From Chondrinema litorale (lineage in GTDB: Bacteria; Bacteroidota; Bacteroidia; Cytophagales; Flammeovirgaceae), in assembly GCF_026250525.1 (NCBI RefSeq), contig NZ_CP111043.1, forward strand, positions 4,849,001 through 4,913,000: a stretch of 64,000 nt of DNA, written 5' to 3'. The notes under the pieces were generated by a model. The model saw nothing but the letters and a program-made list of their open reading frames with translations, was not told the DNA's origin and did not search any database. This document shows, piece by piece, positions 9,596 through 18,900 of the stretch. Numbering within the stretch: position 1 is the first letter of the stretch; the number at the start of each line of letters is the position of its first letter. Position numbers and translations under genes: made by a program.

Positions 9596-10298
9596 TAATA
9601 TTTAATTAAGATGAGTTGCTAGAATTTAGCAGTGCCGTTTTACCGGCAAAAATTTAGATTGTGGACTTCGTTATGTGTGTTATTATAATGGCTGAAAAAT
9701 TGTATTTTTTTGTTAATCGTAAGGCTGATTAAAATATTTTTTTTTATTCTCTAATTGAATTCTATGGCCATCTAATAAAATATATTACCCCTCAAAGGCA
9801 ATTAACATATATTAAATATATATATAATTTTCTTTTATTTAAAAACACACAATATCAAAATAATCAAATCTCAATATCATTACAATCTTATTTTAGAGGA
9901 AATACAGGAAGGAATACCACTCATTTCAGTATAATATTATAATCATTTACTAAAACCGAAGCATTAAATTTTGACATTGCTATTAATAACCTAATTATTA
10001 AAGAATAATTAATAGTCACCTATTTTTAGACTAGTTTATTAATAAAATTTAAATTCTTTAAGAGATAAAAATAAAATCTATATCATAGCAACTTATTGCT
10101 TCTATTTAAAGCAATAAAGATTAATCAGGTACAATTTTACTTACCTAAAAGTAGTTTGATAGATTTTTTCTATTAAATGGCAAAAGAATATAGGCTCTTA
10201 AACCTATTATTAAATATAATTTTTTTTAGATGAAAAGCATTAACAATGTGCACTTACACCTGCAAGGCTACCTGTTAATAAAATACCAAAAAATAGTT

Positions 10299-10333
10299 AA
10301 AAAAATACCCTTCCTACTCGAAAGTAGAAAGGG
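10299..10333 (-). terminator. Rho-independent terminator after the second susD-like gene
   Basis: CCCTTTCTACT pairs with AGTAGGAAGGG with one mismatch (10308-10333). On the minus strand the stem is followed by TATTTTTTT. Confidence 0.8.
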
Positions 10334-10362
10334 CTAATATTATTAGAACTTGTTTGTTAAGA

Positions 10363-11814
10363 TTATTTATCCCACCAAACTGGAGTATCTAAGTTATCTG
10401 AAGCTTCAACAGCAGCATAGTTCTCGCTATTGTTATCTCTTTCAGTAGTTGGGTAACCTTGTCTTACTGGAATCTCTCCACTAGTATTTAATGCATCTTG
10501 AGCAGGCGCTAGAGCTGGGTAACCAGTTCTTCTCCACTCAGACCATCCCTCATAACCATTTAAGAAAAGTGCAACCCATTTTTGAGTTCCGATTTGCTCA
10601 AATGCTCTGTCTGAATCAAAAGCAACTTCAGTGTTAGTGATGAAAGTATCGTACTCATCAGCAACACCGTACTGCTCTAAAGAAGCTTCAATTGCTTGGT
10701 AGTAGTAATCTTCAGTACTTCCGTCGATCCAACCTAACTCAACAGCTTCTGCATAAGAGAATAAAACTTGAGCAGCAGTAATGATGTAAGTTGGAGCATC
10801 TTGAGTTCTTAATGCATCTCCTAAGAAAGAAACATCAGAGTTAGAAATTGCACCAGCTTTTGCTTCTGAGATACCGTAAGTCATACCTACAATTTCAGTA
10901 TACTGAGAAGACTCAGTTCCGTTAGCAAATACTGGTAATCTTGGGTCCATAGCAACATCCATTGCACCACCGTTTGCAGCGCTTTGCATATAATCTACTA
11001 AAGTATTAGATACAGCGTGGTCAAGTCTAGTAAGAAATCTACCATACCAAGGGTTTTGGTTGTTAGTTTCTGCTAAGTGTGCATAGATAATGTTTTCTGC
11101 ATTAGTTGTTACAACACCTGCGTTCATTGCAGATACAAACTCAGTTCTACCTAATTCAGGATTTGCTTCTGAAATACGAAGCGCAGCAATTAAACGGATA
11201 GAGTTAGCAAATTGAGCCCAACGAGACATATCTCCACTGAAAAGGAAGTCACCAGTTGGTCCAGCTTCATCGTCCATCATTGCAACTGCATCTTTTAATT
11301 CTTGGAAAATGCTAGTGTAAACCTCTTCTTGGCTATCAAACTTAGGAAGGAAGAATTGATCGTCTCCTTGTAAAGCCTCAGAGTAAGGGATATCTCCCCA
11401 ACGGTCTGTGATGTGCATGAAGTAATATGCAGTAAGAATTTTTGCTGCAGCAATTTGATTAGCATTAGAACCATAAGCAGCAGACTCAACCATAGTCTCT
11501 TCGTTTGTGTTTAATGTAATCACATTTTGAAGATCTGCTAATGGGCTATAATACCAGCTATTGTAATCAAATTTTTCAGTTTGGTAGTTATCAGAGTTTG
11601 TATACTGAGAACTAGCAATGTACTGAACATAAGTTTGTCCTTGAGTAGCTGTTACTACACCATGTAAAGAGCGAAGCGCTTGCGAAAGCAAGTAAGATGA
11701 TTGTGGGTTGGTTGTTGAGTTTGGGTTATCATTGATATCACCAAAGTCACTCATTTCACATGAAGCCAAACCCAAAATCAAGAAGCTTAAAAATAATATT
11801 TTTACTTTTTTCAT
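10363..11814 (-). CDS. SusD/RagB-family outer-membrane lipoprotein (copy 2)
   Basis: A 483-residue lipoprotein with a lipobox at Cys19 (LGLASC). It has exactly the same length as copy 1 and is colinear with it, sharing YFMHITDRWGDIPYSEAL, DPRLPVFANGTESSQY and the C-terminal IPVRQGYPTTERDNNSENY. Substitutions are scattered through the protein, which suggests an old tandem duplication followed by divergence of the ligand-binding surface. It lies 137 bases after its susC on the same strand, a wider gap than in copy 1. The likely role is ligand capture on the cell surface with the paired SusC channel. The ligand is unknown. Confidence 0.92.
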   Translation of the reverse strand: MKKVKILFLSFLILGLASCEMSDFGDINDNPNSTTNPQSSYLLSQALRSLHGVVTATQGQTYVQYIASSQYTNSDNYQTEKFDYNSWYYSPLADLQNVITLNTNEETMVESAAYGSNANQIAAAKILTAYYFMHITDRWGDIPYSEALQGDDQFFLPKFDSQEEVYTSIFQELKDAVAMMDDEAGPTGDFLFSGDMSRWAQFANSIRLIAALRISEANPELGRTEFVSAMNAGVVTTNAENIIYAHLAETNNQNPWYGRFLTRLDHAVSNTLVDYMQSAANGGAMDVAMDPRLPVFANGTESSQYTEIVGMTYGISEAKAGAISNSDVSFLGDALRTQDAPTYIITAAQVLFSYAEAVELGWIDGSTEDYYYQAIEASLEQYGVADEYDTFITNTEVAFDSDRAFEQIGTQKWVALFLNGYEGWSEWRRTGYPALAPAQDALNTSGEIPVRQGYPTTERDNNSENYAAVEASDNLDTPVWWDK

Positions 11815-11951
11815 TTGACTCTAATTTGTTTGAATTTATCTGCTGTATATGTTTCTATCGACTTTTTCTACACTTACCATTCTATCACAGTACTTAAAAA
11901 GGATATACTATACAGCAGATGTAAAATTAATTTAACTGCTATATTAATTTC

Positions 11952-14900
11952 TTAGAAACCAAGCTTGATATCGAAACCAAGTGAGCGAGTTGATGGTAAC
12001 TGACCACCGTCTACCCAAGCACCATTGTTTCTAGCATCTTCTTCGTCACCACTAATTTCAGATGGATCGATACCTTTTACGTTAGTGTGGATTAACCAAG
12101 GGTTGTTCGCTACTATAGCAAGGTTAACTCTCTTCAAGAAAATATTGCTTAATAAAGAACTTGGGATTGTATAACCTAATCTTACTTCTCTTACTTTGAT
12201 GAATGAAGCATCATATAACCATCTCTCGTCGTATCCGTAAAGCCCTTTCCAGTAATCAGAAGACTCTAAGTAAATATCATTTTCACTTCCGTCTTCTTTA
12301 ACACCATCAAATTTTAAACCACCACCATCAGCAACTGGATCTCTTTGTTCTACACCTCTATCGTTGTTTCCAACAGTTTCAGCAAATAGACCAGACTGAG
12401 AACCAAACATTTTTGAGATTGAGTAGAAGTCACCACCTTTAGAGAAGTCGATAGTGAATGCAAGATCGAAGTTTTTGTAAGTGAATCTATTGAAGATACC
12501 ACCAGTGAAATCTGGAAGTATAGATCCAATTACTTCATTATCAGTATATAATGGCAATCCATCATCACCTACAACGATTCTACCAGCATCATTTCTTTGG
12601 AATGCACGACCGATAATAGTACCCCATTCTTCACCAACTTTTGCTCTAGCAGAAGCATTACCAAATCCACTACTAGCATAATCTCCATTGTAACCATTAG
12701 TTAATGTTACAACATTAAGGTCAAGCTCTGGATAAAGCTCATCAATAGTGTTTTTACTGCTTGCAATGTTGAAGTTAACATCCCAAGTGAAATCTTTAGT
12801 TTGAACTGGAATACCACCAAGAGAAAGTTCCCAACCTTCAGTAGAAGATTTACCAGCGTTCAATTTAACTGAAGTAATACCACTTGTACCTGGAACAGAT
12901 ACATCTATGATTTCATTAGTGTTATCGTAGTAGTAGTAAGTGAAGTCAAATCTAACACGGTCGTTTAAGAATCTTAATTCAACACCAGCTTCTGTACCAG
13001 AAGTAGTTGCCGCTTTAAGAGTAGGAAGCGTTTGGTTGTTAGGCTTTGTCATTGTAGGGTAAGAACCATAAGCAGTACCTAAACCATAAGTAGACTGAAT
13101 TTCGTATGGATCAAGCTCATCACCTACTGTTGCATAACTTGCACGTACTTTACCAAATGAAAGGATGTTGTTTGCAGGAATTAACTCAGAGAATACAAAT
13201 GAAGTTGAGATCGAAGGATAAACTGATAAATTATCATCTTCTGGAAGAGCAGAATCCCAGTCACCTCTAACTGATCCATCAAGGTATATTAAACCTTTAT
13301 AACCTACTGAGAATTGACCAAATAAACTTCTTACTTCTTTTTCAGTTAATTCACTTGTTGCACCTGGTCTGTCAATTGAATTAGAAAGTGTATAAAGCTC
13401 TGGAACTGCAAGACCTCCATTTGTGTTACCACCTACGTAAGTATATCTGTTTTGTCTTAAGTTACCACCTGCAAGAGCAGAAACTGAGAAGCTTTCGAAT
13501 GTTTTAGTGTAGTTAGCAATAAATTCGTAGTTATCTTCTCTTTTTCTCCAAGAATAGTTGCTGTAACCGTCAGTACCTAAAGTACCAGAAGCATGGCGAG
13601 AGTCTCCTGCACGCTCTTCGTTTTTACGATAAGCATTTGCAGATAAAGTTAAACCGTCTAATATCTCATACTGCATACCTACTTTACCATAGAAAGAAGT
13701 TTTCTTCCATTGTGAAGTGTTAGCGTAAGCATAAGTATATGGGTTATCCCAGTATAAAGGAGTAGTATTAGAAGTAGAGTTGATGTTCCAGCTAGTGTAA
13801 GTACCGTCAGGTAATCTCCAGTATTTTTCTAAAAGATCCATATCAAGTTGTCTTTGGATCCACTGGTTTACGTTTGAGCCAATACTTCCGTAACCTTCAT
13901 CTAAGTTACCTTCTGTTTGAGTAGAAGTGTAGTTTGCTAAAGCGTTTAACTTTAATTTATCTGATAAATCAACAGTAGAATTTAAGTTTAAGAAATTCTT
14001 GTTTTGCTCAGTTCCTGGAATAACACCAGATCTACGAACGTCAGTAATAGCAACACTTACATTATATCCATCGCCACCTTTGCTCACGTTTAAACCAGTG
14101 TTTTGAGTAACACCTGTTTCAAAGTAATCTTTGATGTTGTCTGGGTGAGCACTCCAAGGACGTAATTGCGCGAATCCTTCAGTACCTTTTGTAAATGCAT
14201 CCCATTGAGCTACCATTGTTCCATCCATCTCAGGTCCCCAGCTCTCATCTGCGTAGAATTCTGGAATTGCAGCTCCATCGATAGCTTCTAAAGCAGGATC
14301 GTGTACACCTTCTACATAGTTAAATGTACCGAATTCTTGTGCATATCCACCACCGTATTTGTTTTGGTAGTCTGGTAATACATATACTTTTTCAAAAGTA
14401 GTAGTACTGTTTAAGTTAATTTGAAGTTGACCTGCTTTTCCTTTTTTAGAAGTGATGATAACAACACCATCACGAGCACGAGAACCATAAAGTGCAGCAG
14501 CACTTGGGCCTTTCAAAACACTAAGTTTTGCTACGTTATCCATGTTGATTGTTGAAGGGTCGCTAATTACAATACCATCAACAACATATAATGGGTTAGA
14601 AGAATTTAAACCTCTAACACCTCTAATTCTAATAGCTGGAGCACCAAATTTTGCACCTGAACCAGAAATTACCTGAACACCAGATACTTTACCAGCCATA
14701 GCAGAACCAAGATTGGTTTCACGAGCTACTCTTAAGTTATCAGAATCAACTTCTTGAACTGAATAACCTAATGATTTTTCTTCTCTGTTCTGGTTAAGAG
14801 CTGTTACTACTACTTCTGATAACTCTTGAGCATCTTCTTCTAAAGAAATAGAGAAGTTAGACTGTCCGTTTATCGCAATCTCTTGAGATTTGAAACCTAT

Positions 14901-15137
14901 ATAAGAGAAAAGTAGTGTTTCTGCATCTGCAGGAGCATTTAAGCTAAATGTACCATCGATACCAGTGATAGTACCAAATGAAGTACCTTTTACAATTACA
15001 TTGACCCCAGGAAGTGGAGAATCATCAGCTGCTGAAATTACAGTTCCGCTTACTACTTTTTCTTGCGCTTGAGCTGTGAGTGCAGCAAGAAAAAAGCATA
15101 ACGAAACCATTAGAAAATTACGTAGTAAAATTTTCAT
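11952..15137 (-). CDS. SusC/RagA-family TonB-linked outer-membrane protein (copy 2)
   Basis: A 1061-residue TonB-dependent channel, colinear with copy 1 (1063 residues). A signal peptide ends near residue 24 (ALTAQA). The carboxypeptidase-regulatory-like domain is at about 28-107 (VVSGTVISAADDSPLPGVNV). The plug is at about 115-230 (NPLYVVDGIVISDPSTINMD; KGPSAAALYGSRARDGVV). The barrel ends in FDIKLGF. Long stretches such as EGYGSIGSNVNQW and SWNINSTSNTTPLYWDNPYT are identical or nearly so in both copies. No STN domain is visible. With the susD-like gene that follows it forms an import unit for an unidentified ligand. Confidence 0.93.
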   Translation of the reverse strand: MKILLRNFLMVSLCFFLAALTAQAQEKVVSGTVISAADDSPLPGVNVIVKGTSFGTITGIDGTFSLNAPADAETLLFSYIGFKSQEIAINGQSNFSISLEEDAQELSEVVVTALNQNREEKSLGYSVQEVDSDNLRVARETNLGSAMAGKVSGVQVISGSGAKFGAPAIRIRGVRGLNSSNPLYVVDGIVISDPSTINMDNVAKLSVLKGPSAAALYGSRARDGVVIITSKKGKAGQLQINLNSTTTFEKVYVLPDYQNKYGGGYAQEFGTFNYVEGVHDPALEAIDGAAIPEFYADESWGPEMDGTMVAQWDAFTKGTEGFAQLRPWSAHPDNIKDYFETGVTQNTGLNVSKGGDGYNVSVAITDVRRSGVIPGTEQNKNFLNLNSTVDLSDKLKLNALANYTSTQTEGNLDEGYGSIGSNVNQWIQRQLDMDLLEKYWRLPDGTYTSWNINSTSNTTPLYWDNPYTYAYANTSQWKKTSFYGKVGMQYEILDGLTLSANAYRKNEERAGDSRHASGTLGTDGYSNYSWRKREDNYEFIANYTKTFESFSVSALAGGNLRQNRYTYVGGNTNGGLAVPELYTLSNSIDRPGATSELTEKEVRSLFGQFSVGYKGLIYLDGSVRGDWDSALPEDDNLSVYPSISTSFVFSELIPANNILSFGKVRASYATVGDELDPYEIQSTYGLGTAYGSYPTMTKPNNQTLPTLKAATTSGTEAGVELRFLNDRVRFDFTYYYYDNTNEIIDVSVPGTSGITSVKLNAGKSSTEGWELSLGGIPVQTKDFTWDVNFNIASSKNTIDELYPELDLNVVTLTNGYNGDYASSGFGNASARAKVGEEWGTIIGRAFQRNDAGRIVVGDDGLPLYTDNEVIGSILPDFTGGIFNRFTYKNFDLAFTIDFSKGGDFYSISKMFGSQSGLFAETVGNNDRGVEQRDPVADGGGLKFDGVKEDGSENDIYLESSDYWKGLYGYDERWLYDASFIKVREVRLGYTIPSSLLSNIFLKRVNLAIVANNPWLIHTNVKGIDPSEISGDEEDARNNGAWVDGGQLPSTRSLGFDIKLGF

Positions 15138-15233
15138 AAGTTGTAGTTAATAATGAAATAAATTAAAGTTAGTTAGGATGCTTCTCTTAAAGCAGGCAAT
15201 AGGAAATCACTACCAAACCTTAAGAGCTTGGCC

Positions 15234-15243
15234 AATTTGACAC
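15234..15243 (-). promoter_or_regulatory. Motif GTGTCAAATT upstream of susC copy 2
   Basis: The minus-strand GTGTCAAATTGGC lies about 97 bases before the ATG and matches the motif found at nearly the same distance from susC copy 1. Confidence 0.4.
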
Positions 15244-15737
15244 AAAAATTTATTGACTTTAAAAGAATGTTGACACTATTAAGCCTTCTTACAATTGCGC
15301 ATAAAGTAAGGAAGCTTTAAGTAGCTTGTAGTATGTGTTACTTAAAGGTTATAGAATAGAAGGTTTACTTCTACTTGTATATGTTATTTGAGATCATGAA
15401 GTGCATAAAGCAATAGAAGTTTTAATTAAAAACTTCCAATATTCTTATTCATTTTCATTTAATTGAGCCTATAAATAGGCAGATCATATTTGAAGGTATA
15501 TCATCACAGAAGGTAATCACAGAACATTTCTCTATCATTAGTTATATAAATATGGTGTGACTTTTAAATAAGATTATTTATAAAAATCATTAATATATTT
15601 ATATACACTGCGAATTTCTACAATAAAAAAATAAAATACAACACTTGTATAAAGTAATTTTTTATACATAATATCTAATATTACCCATTTTATGGTAATA
15701 AAAAATAGTCATACCAAAATAATATTTTGTTGCATAT

Positions 15738-15765
15738 CAAATTTACATCTTTTTTAATGAGCAAA
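15738..15765 (-). promoter_or_regulatory. Candidate distal promoter toward susC copy 2
   Basis: Read on the minus strand, TTTG (15765-15762) is followed after 16 bases by TAAATTTG (15745-15738), matching the Bacteroidota -33/-7 pattern. If used, it would give a leader of roughly 590 bases before the susC start or a separate small RNA. No clear terminator lies between. Confidence 0.35.
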
Positions 15766-15889
15766 AGTCACACTATATAAAACAAGTAATGTTTTTTGTC
15801 TATTTTAACTTTTTTTATGAAAAATTAAATTTTTTAATGTTATTTCTAATGCTCCCTTTTGAAGCATTTAGTACGTTGTTAAAATATTT

Positions 15890-15939
15890 TAAAAAGTTTA
15901 CCCCATCCATTATTGGTTACAATAATAATAGATGGGGTA
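15890..15939 (-). terminator. Terminator after the 2053-residue PKD gene
   Basis: TACCCCATC pairs with GATGGGGTA (outer 9 bp; 15899-15939), with additional ATTATTG/CAATAAT pairing inside. On the minus strand it is followed by AAACTTTTT. It lies 28 bases after the stop codon. Confidence 0.7.
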
Positions 15940-15967
15940 TTTTAAATTTTTTGTAAAAAAAACGAGA

Positions 15968-18900
15968 TTATCTAATAAGATTCACATTTCCGAATTTAAC
16001 AACTTGTTCTCCGGGAGTAAGCTCGCTTTCGTATTTCACAACATATGGATATAAGCCAGCTGGCATAGGTTCTCCATTAAAATTCCCCATCCAAGTTCGT
16101 GTTGGATCTTTGGTTTGGAAAACCATTTCTCCCCAACGGTTGTAAATTGTTAACTCGTAGTTCGTAAAGTTCTTTCCTTTTACGCCAAAGCCATCATTTA
16201 AGCCATCACCATTAGGTGTATAAGCATCTGGTAAGAATACCAATGGCTCACAAACTTCTTCGATTGTAAGCGAATCGTAAAGCTCACAACCCAGTTCGTT
16301 TGTTGCTGATAGGTAAATTACTCCTGCCTCAGAAACTTGAATTTCGTTGGCTTGTATAGGCGCTTCAAAAATATCTGATGTCCAAACCACATTGGTGAAA
16401 TTATTCGGCAGAGTTAAGTCTAATATATTGCCCTCAGCGAAACAGGTAGTAACATCTCCACTATAAGGCAATGGACTTGTATTGAATTGGACAACAACCG
16501 TATCAGTGATTTCACACAAAGTATTTTCAGCATCAAAACCAAATGCCTGAACATTTACGATATAAGTTCCTGATTCTGTAACTTCAATTATTGGGTCAAT
16601 AGAACCAGTGCTCCATTGATATGTTGCAGGAACTCCTCCAGGTACTGTGGCATCTATTGTGTAAGACTCACCTACACAAATTACTGTATCAGCAGGTAAA
16701 TAAGGCGTATTAACCACATTTACTAATACATATTCTTCATCAGTACATCCGGTAGAATCTGTTACTGTAACAGTGTAAAGTGTAGTTTCAGTAGGTGATA
16801 CAACTACAGTCTCTCCTATTCCACCGCCATTATCCCACTCTACTCCAATTACTGAAGATGATGAAGTATAAGAAACTGATAATTCAGCCGCTCCACCAGC
16901 ACAAATGAATTTGTCTTCGCTTACTTCTATAATCTCAGGAGCAGTTTTAACATCAAAGGTTTTAGTTACTGTAGCAGTACAACCAGAAGTATTCGTAATG
17001 GTTAGTGTTGCTTCAAAAGTTCCTGCACTTGGATAAGCAAAAGAAGCGGAAGAACCTTGTGCATCTGTAATTCCATCGCCATCAAAATCCCACTCATATA
17101 AAATCACTGGGCTACCAAAGGTGGTTGATTGATCTAAGAAGTTTGTTTCCTCGCCAAAGCAAACCTCTTCTACTGCGAAGTCAGCTTCTGGAATGGTAAT
17201 AATCTTAGTTGTATCATCTGTACATCCTAAATCACTTGTAACTCTGTAAGTGATTGGATAAGTACCAGGCTCATTGATTAAGGCAAAGAAAACGTTTAAA
17301 TCATTTACCACTCTAAAACCTTGACCTAAATCTATTTCTCTTAAGAATATTTCAGTAGCTACCTCACTGTCATCTATGGTAGATAAATCGGTAAAGGTAA
17401 CTCCTTGTACACTACATGTGTTCGGAATAAAATCTGCAACAGGATTAGGATTGATATCAAAAGTTTCGGTAAACTCAGCAGTACAACTATCTGTACTGGT
17501 AACAATTAATCTCATTGTTTGAGAACCGTGCTCTGTGTATGTTCTTTCTAATGTATTATTGAAAGCTACTGTATCTATGCTTCCATCTCCATTGAAATCC
17601 CAAGCATAAGAAATGATGTTTGGATTAGCAGAAGCTTCAAAGGTTGTAGTAGTACCCAAACAAGCTGATTCAACTAAGAAACTAGCATCTGGAGATTGTA
17701 ATATTTCAACTTCTTTAGTAACCGTAACAGGGCAAAATCCAGAATTAATAGGCACCATTACTGTTAAAGCTACAGTATAAGTTCCAGGGGTATTATAGGT
17801 AAATTCAGGATTAGCCTCATCGCTATCTACAGTACCGTCATTTTCAAAATCCCATGCATAGATTGGCGTACCAAAATTAGGATCATATATTGTACTATCT
17901 GAAAACTGTACTAACTGGCCTGAACAAGCATTATCAACGCCAAAATCAACTCCAGGTACAAAAACAGTTGTTCTAATAGTATCTGGACAGCCATTATCTA
18001 CTAAAATAGCTAATGAAATTGGATACTCTCCTGGAGCACTAACTTCAAAAGAATTGATTGCTCCTAATCCGGAATTCTCTTCTGGGGTATCATTGTATTC
18101 CCCATCATCATTAAAATCCCAACGTCTTTCTGTGGTCGAAGTACCATGAAGTTCTGAAATGTCTTCCAAACCCACTGTGATTGTATTACCATTCGCTACA
18201 TTTTCTATATCGACACAAGTTAAAGTATAAACAAATTCTGCTTCTGGTGCTGGAAGGAAAGTCACTTGATAAACAACCGTCTGCTCACATTTTGTAGATG
18301 GATTAGCTCCTCCTGTAGTATAATTATGTTCTAAATCTGTTACTGCAACTGTAAGTTGATAATAATGCGTTTCCGGAGTTTGATTTGTGTTAACTGCTTC
18401 TGGTGGCACAATTGTAATCGCGGCACTATCTCCCAATGAAGATATAAAGTTATTATTTATATCAACTTCTGACCATTCATAATTCATTGTTCCTAATTGT
18501 AAATCATGAGTTGGATCATAAGAGTCTAAAATCAAATCTCCAAGAGAGACACAATAATCAAAAACAGTATCTCGCACCACAGGGCAAGGCAGTACTTCTA
18601 TCCGTTGTGTACCCACCAAATCTTGACAACCGGTACCATCATCTAATAAAATTAAACCTGATAAATAAGTACCTGGTTCTGTATAAGTATAAACTGTAGG
18701 ATTTTCATCTTCTCTAAATTCTCCATTACCGAAATCCCATGTTAAAATATGATCGGTGTTATCCGGAAAACCTTCAAACTCAACTGCTAAGTCTGGATAA
18801 CCAATAGTATCGGAAACAGTAAATTCTCCTTCGGGCCCACTAATCTCAATATAATCTTCTACGACCAGCGTATCTAAACATCCGAGAGAATCTTGCACAA

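Larger units (their letters stand above)
9485..10362. other. Long gene-free stretch upstream of susC copy 1
   Basis: This 878-base region is strongly AT-rich and holds no convincing reading frame. Near the susC end it contains the leader shared with copy 2 (9485-9501), the GTGTCAAATT motif (9586-9595, minus strand) and two small hairpins (TGCTA/TAGCA near 9616-9630; TGCCG/CGGCA at 9633-9648). A 9-bp hairpin TTATTGCTT/AAGCAATAA lies at 10093-10117. The terminator of susD copy 2 lies at 10299-10333. I saw no exact TAnnTTTG promoter reading toward susC. Confidence 0.5.
15138..15967. other. Long gene-free stretch upstream of susC copy 2
   Basis: This 830-base AT-rich region has no convincing reading frame. 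It contains the leader shared with copy 1 (15138-15154), the GTGTCAAATT motif (15234-15243), a 12-bp imperfect hairpin at 15281-15317 and an 8-bp hairpin at 15416-15436. A good minus-strand promoter match lies at 15738-15765. The terminator of the large PKD gene lies at its right end. Confidence 0.5.

Noticed and set aside
4781..15137. Polysaccharide utilization locus
   Set aside because: SusC/SusD pairs are present but no carbohydrate-active enzyme, sugar transporter or typical regulator accompanies them, so a polysaccharide substrate is not supported.
18487..18699. Plus-strand 70-codon frame opposite the large PKD gene
   Set aside because: It is antisense to PKD repeats, and its amino-acid composition is unlike a protein family.
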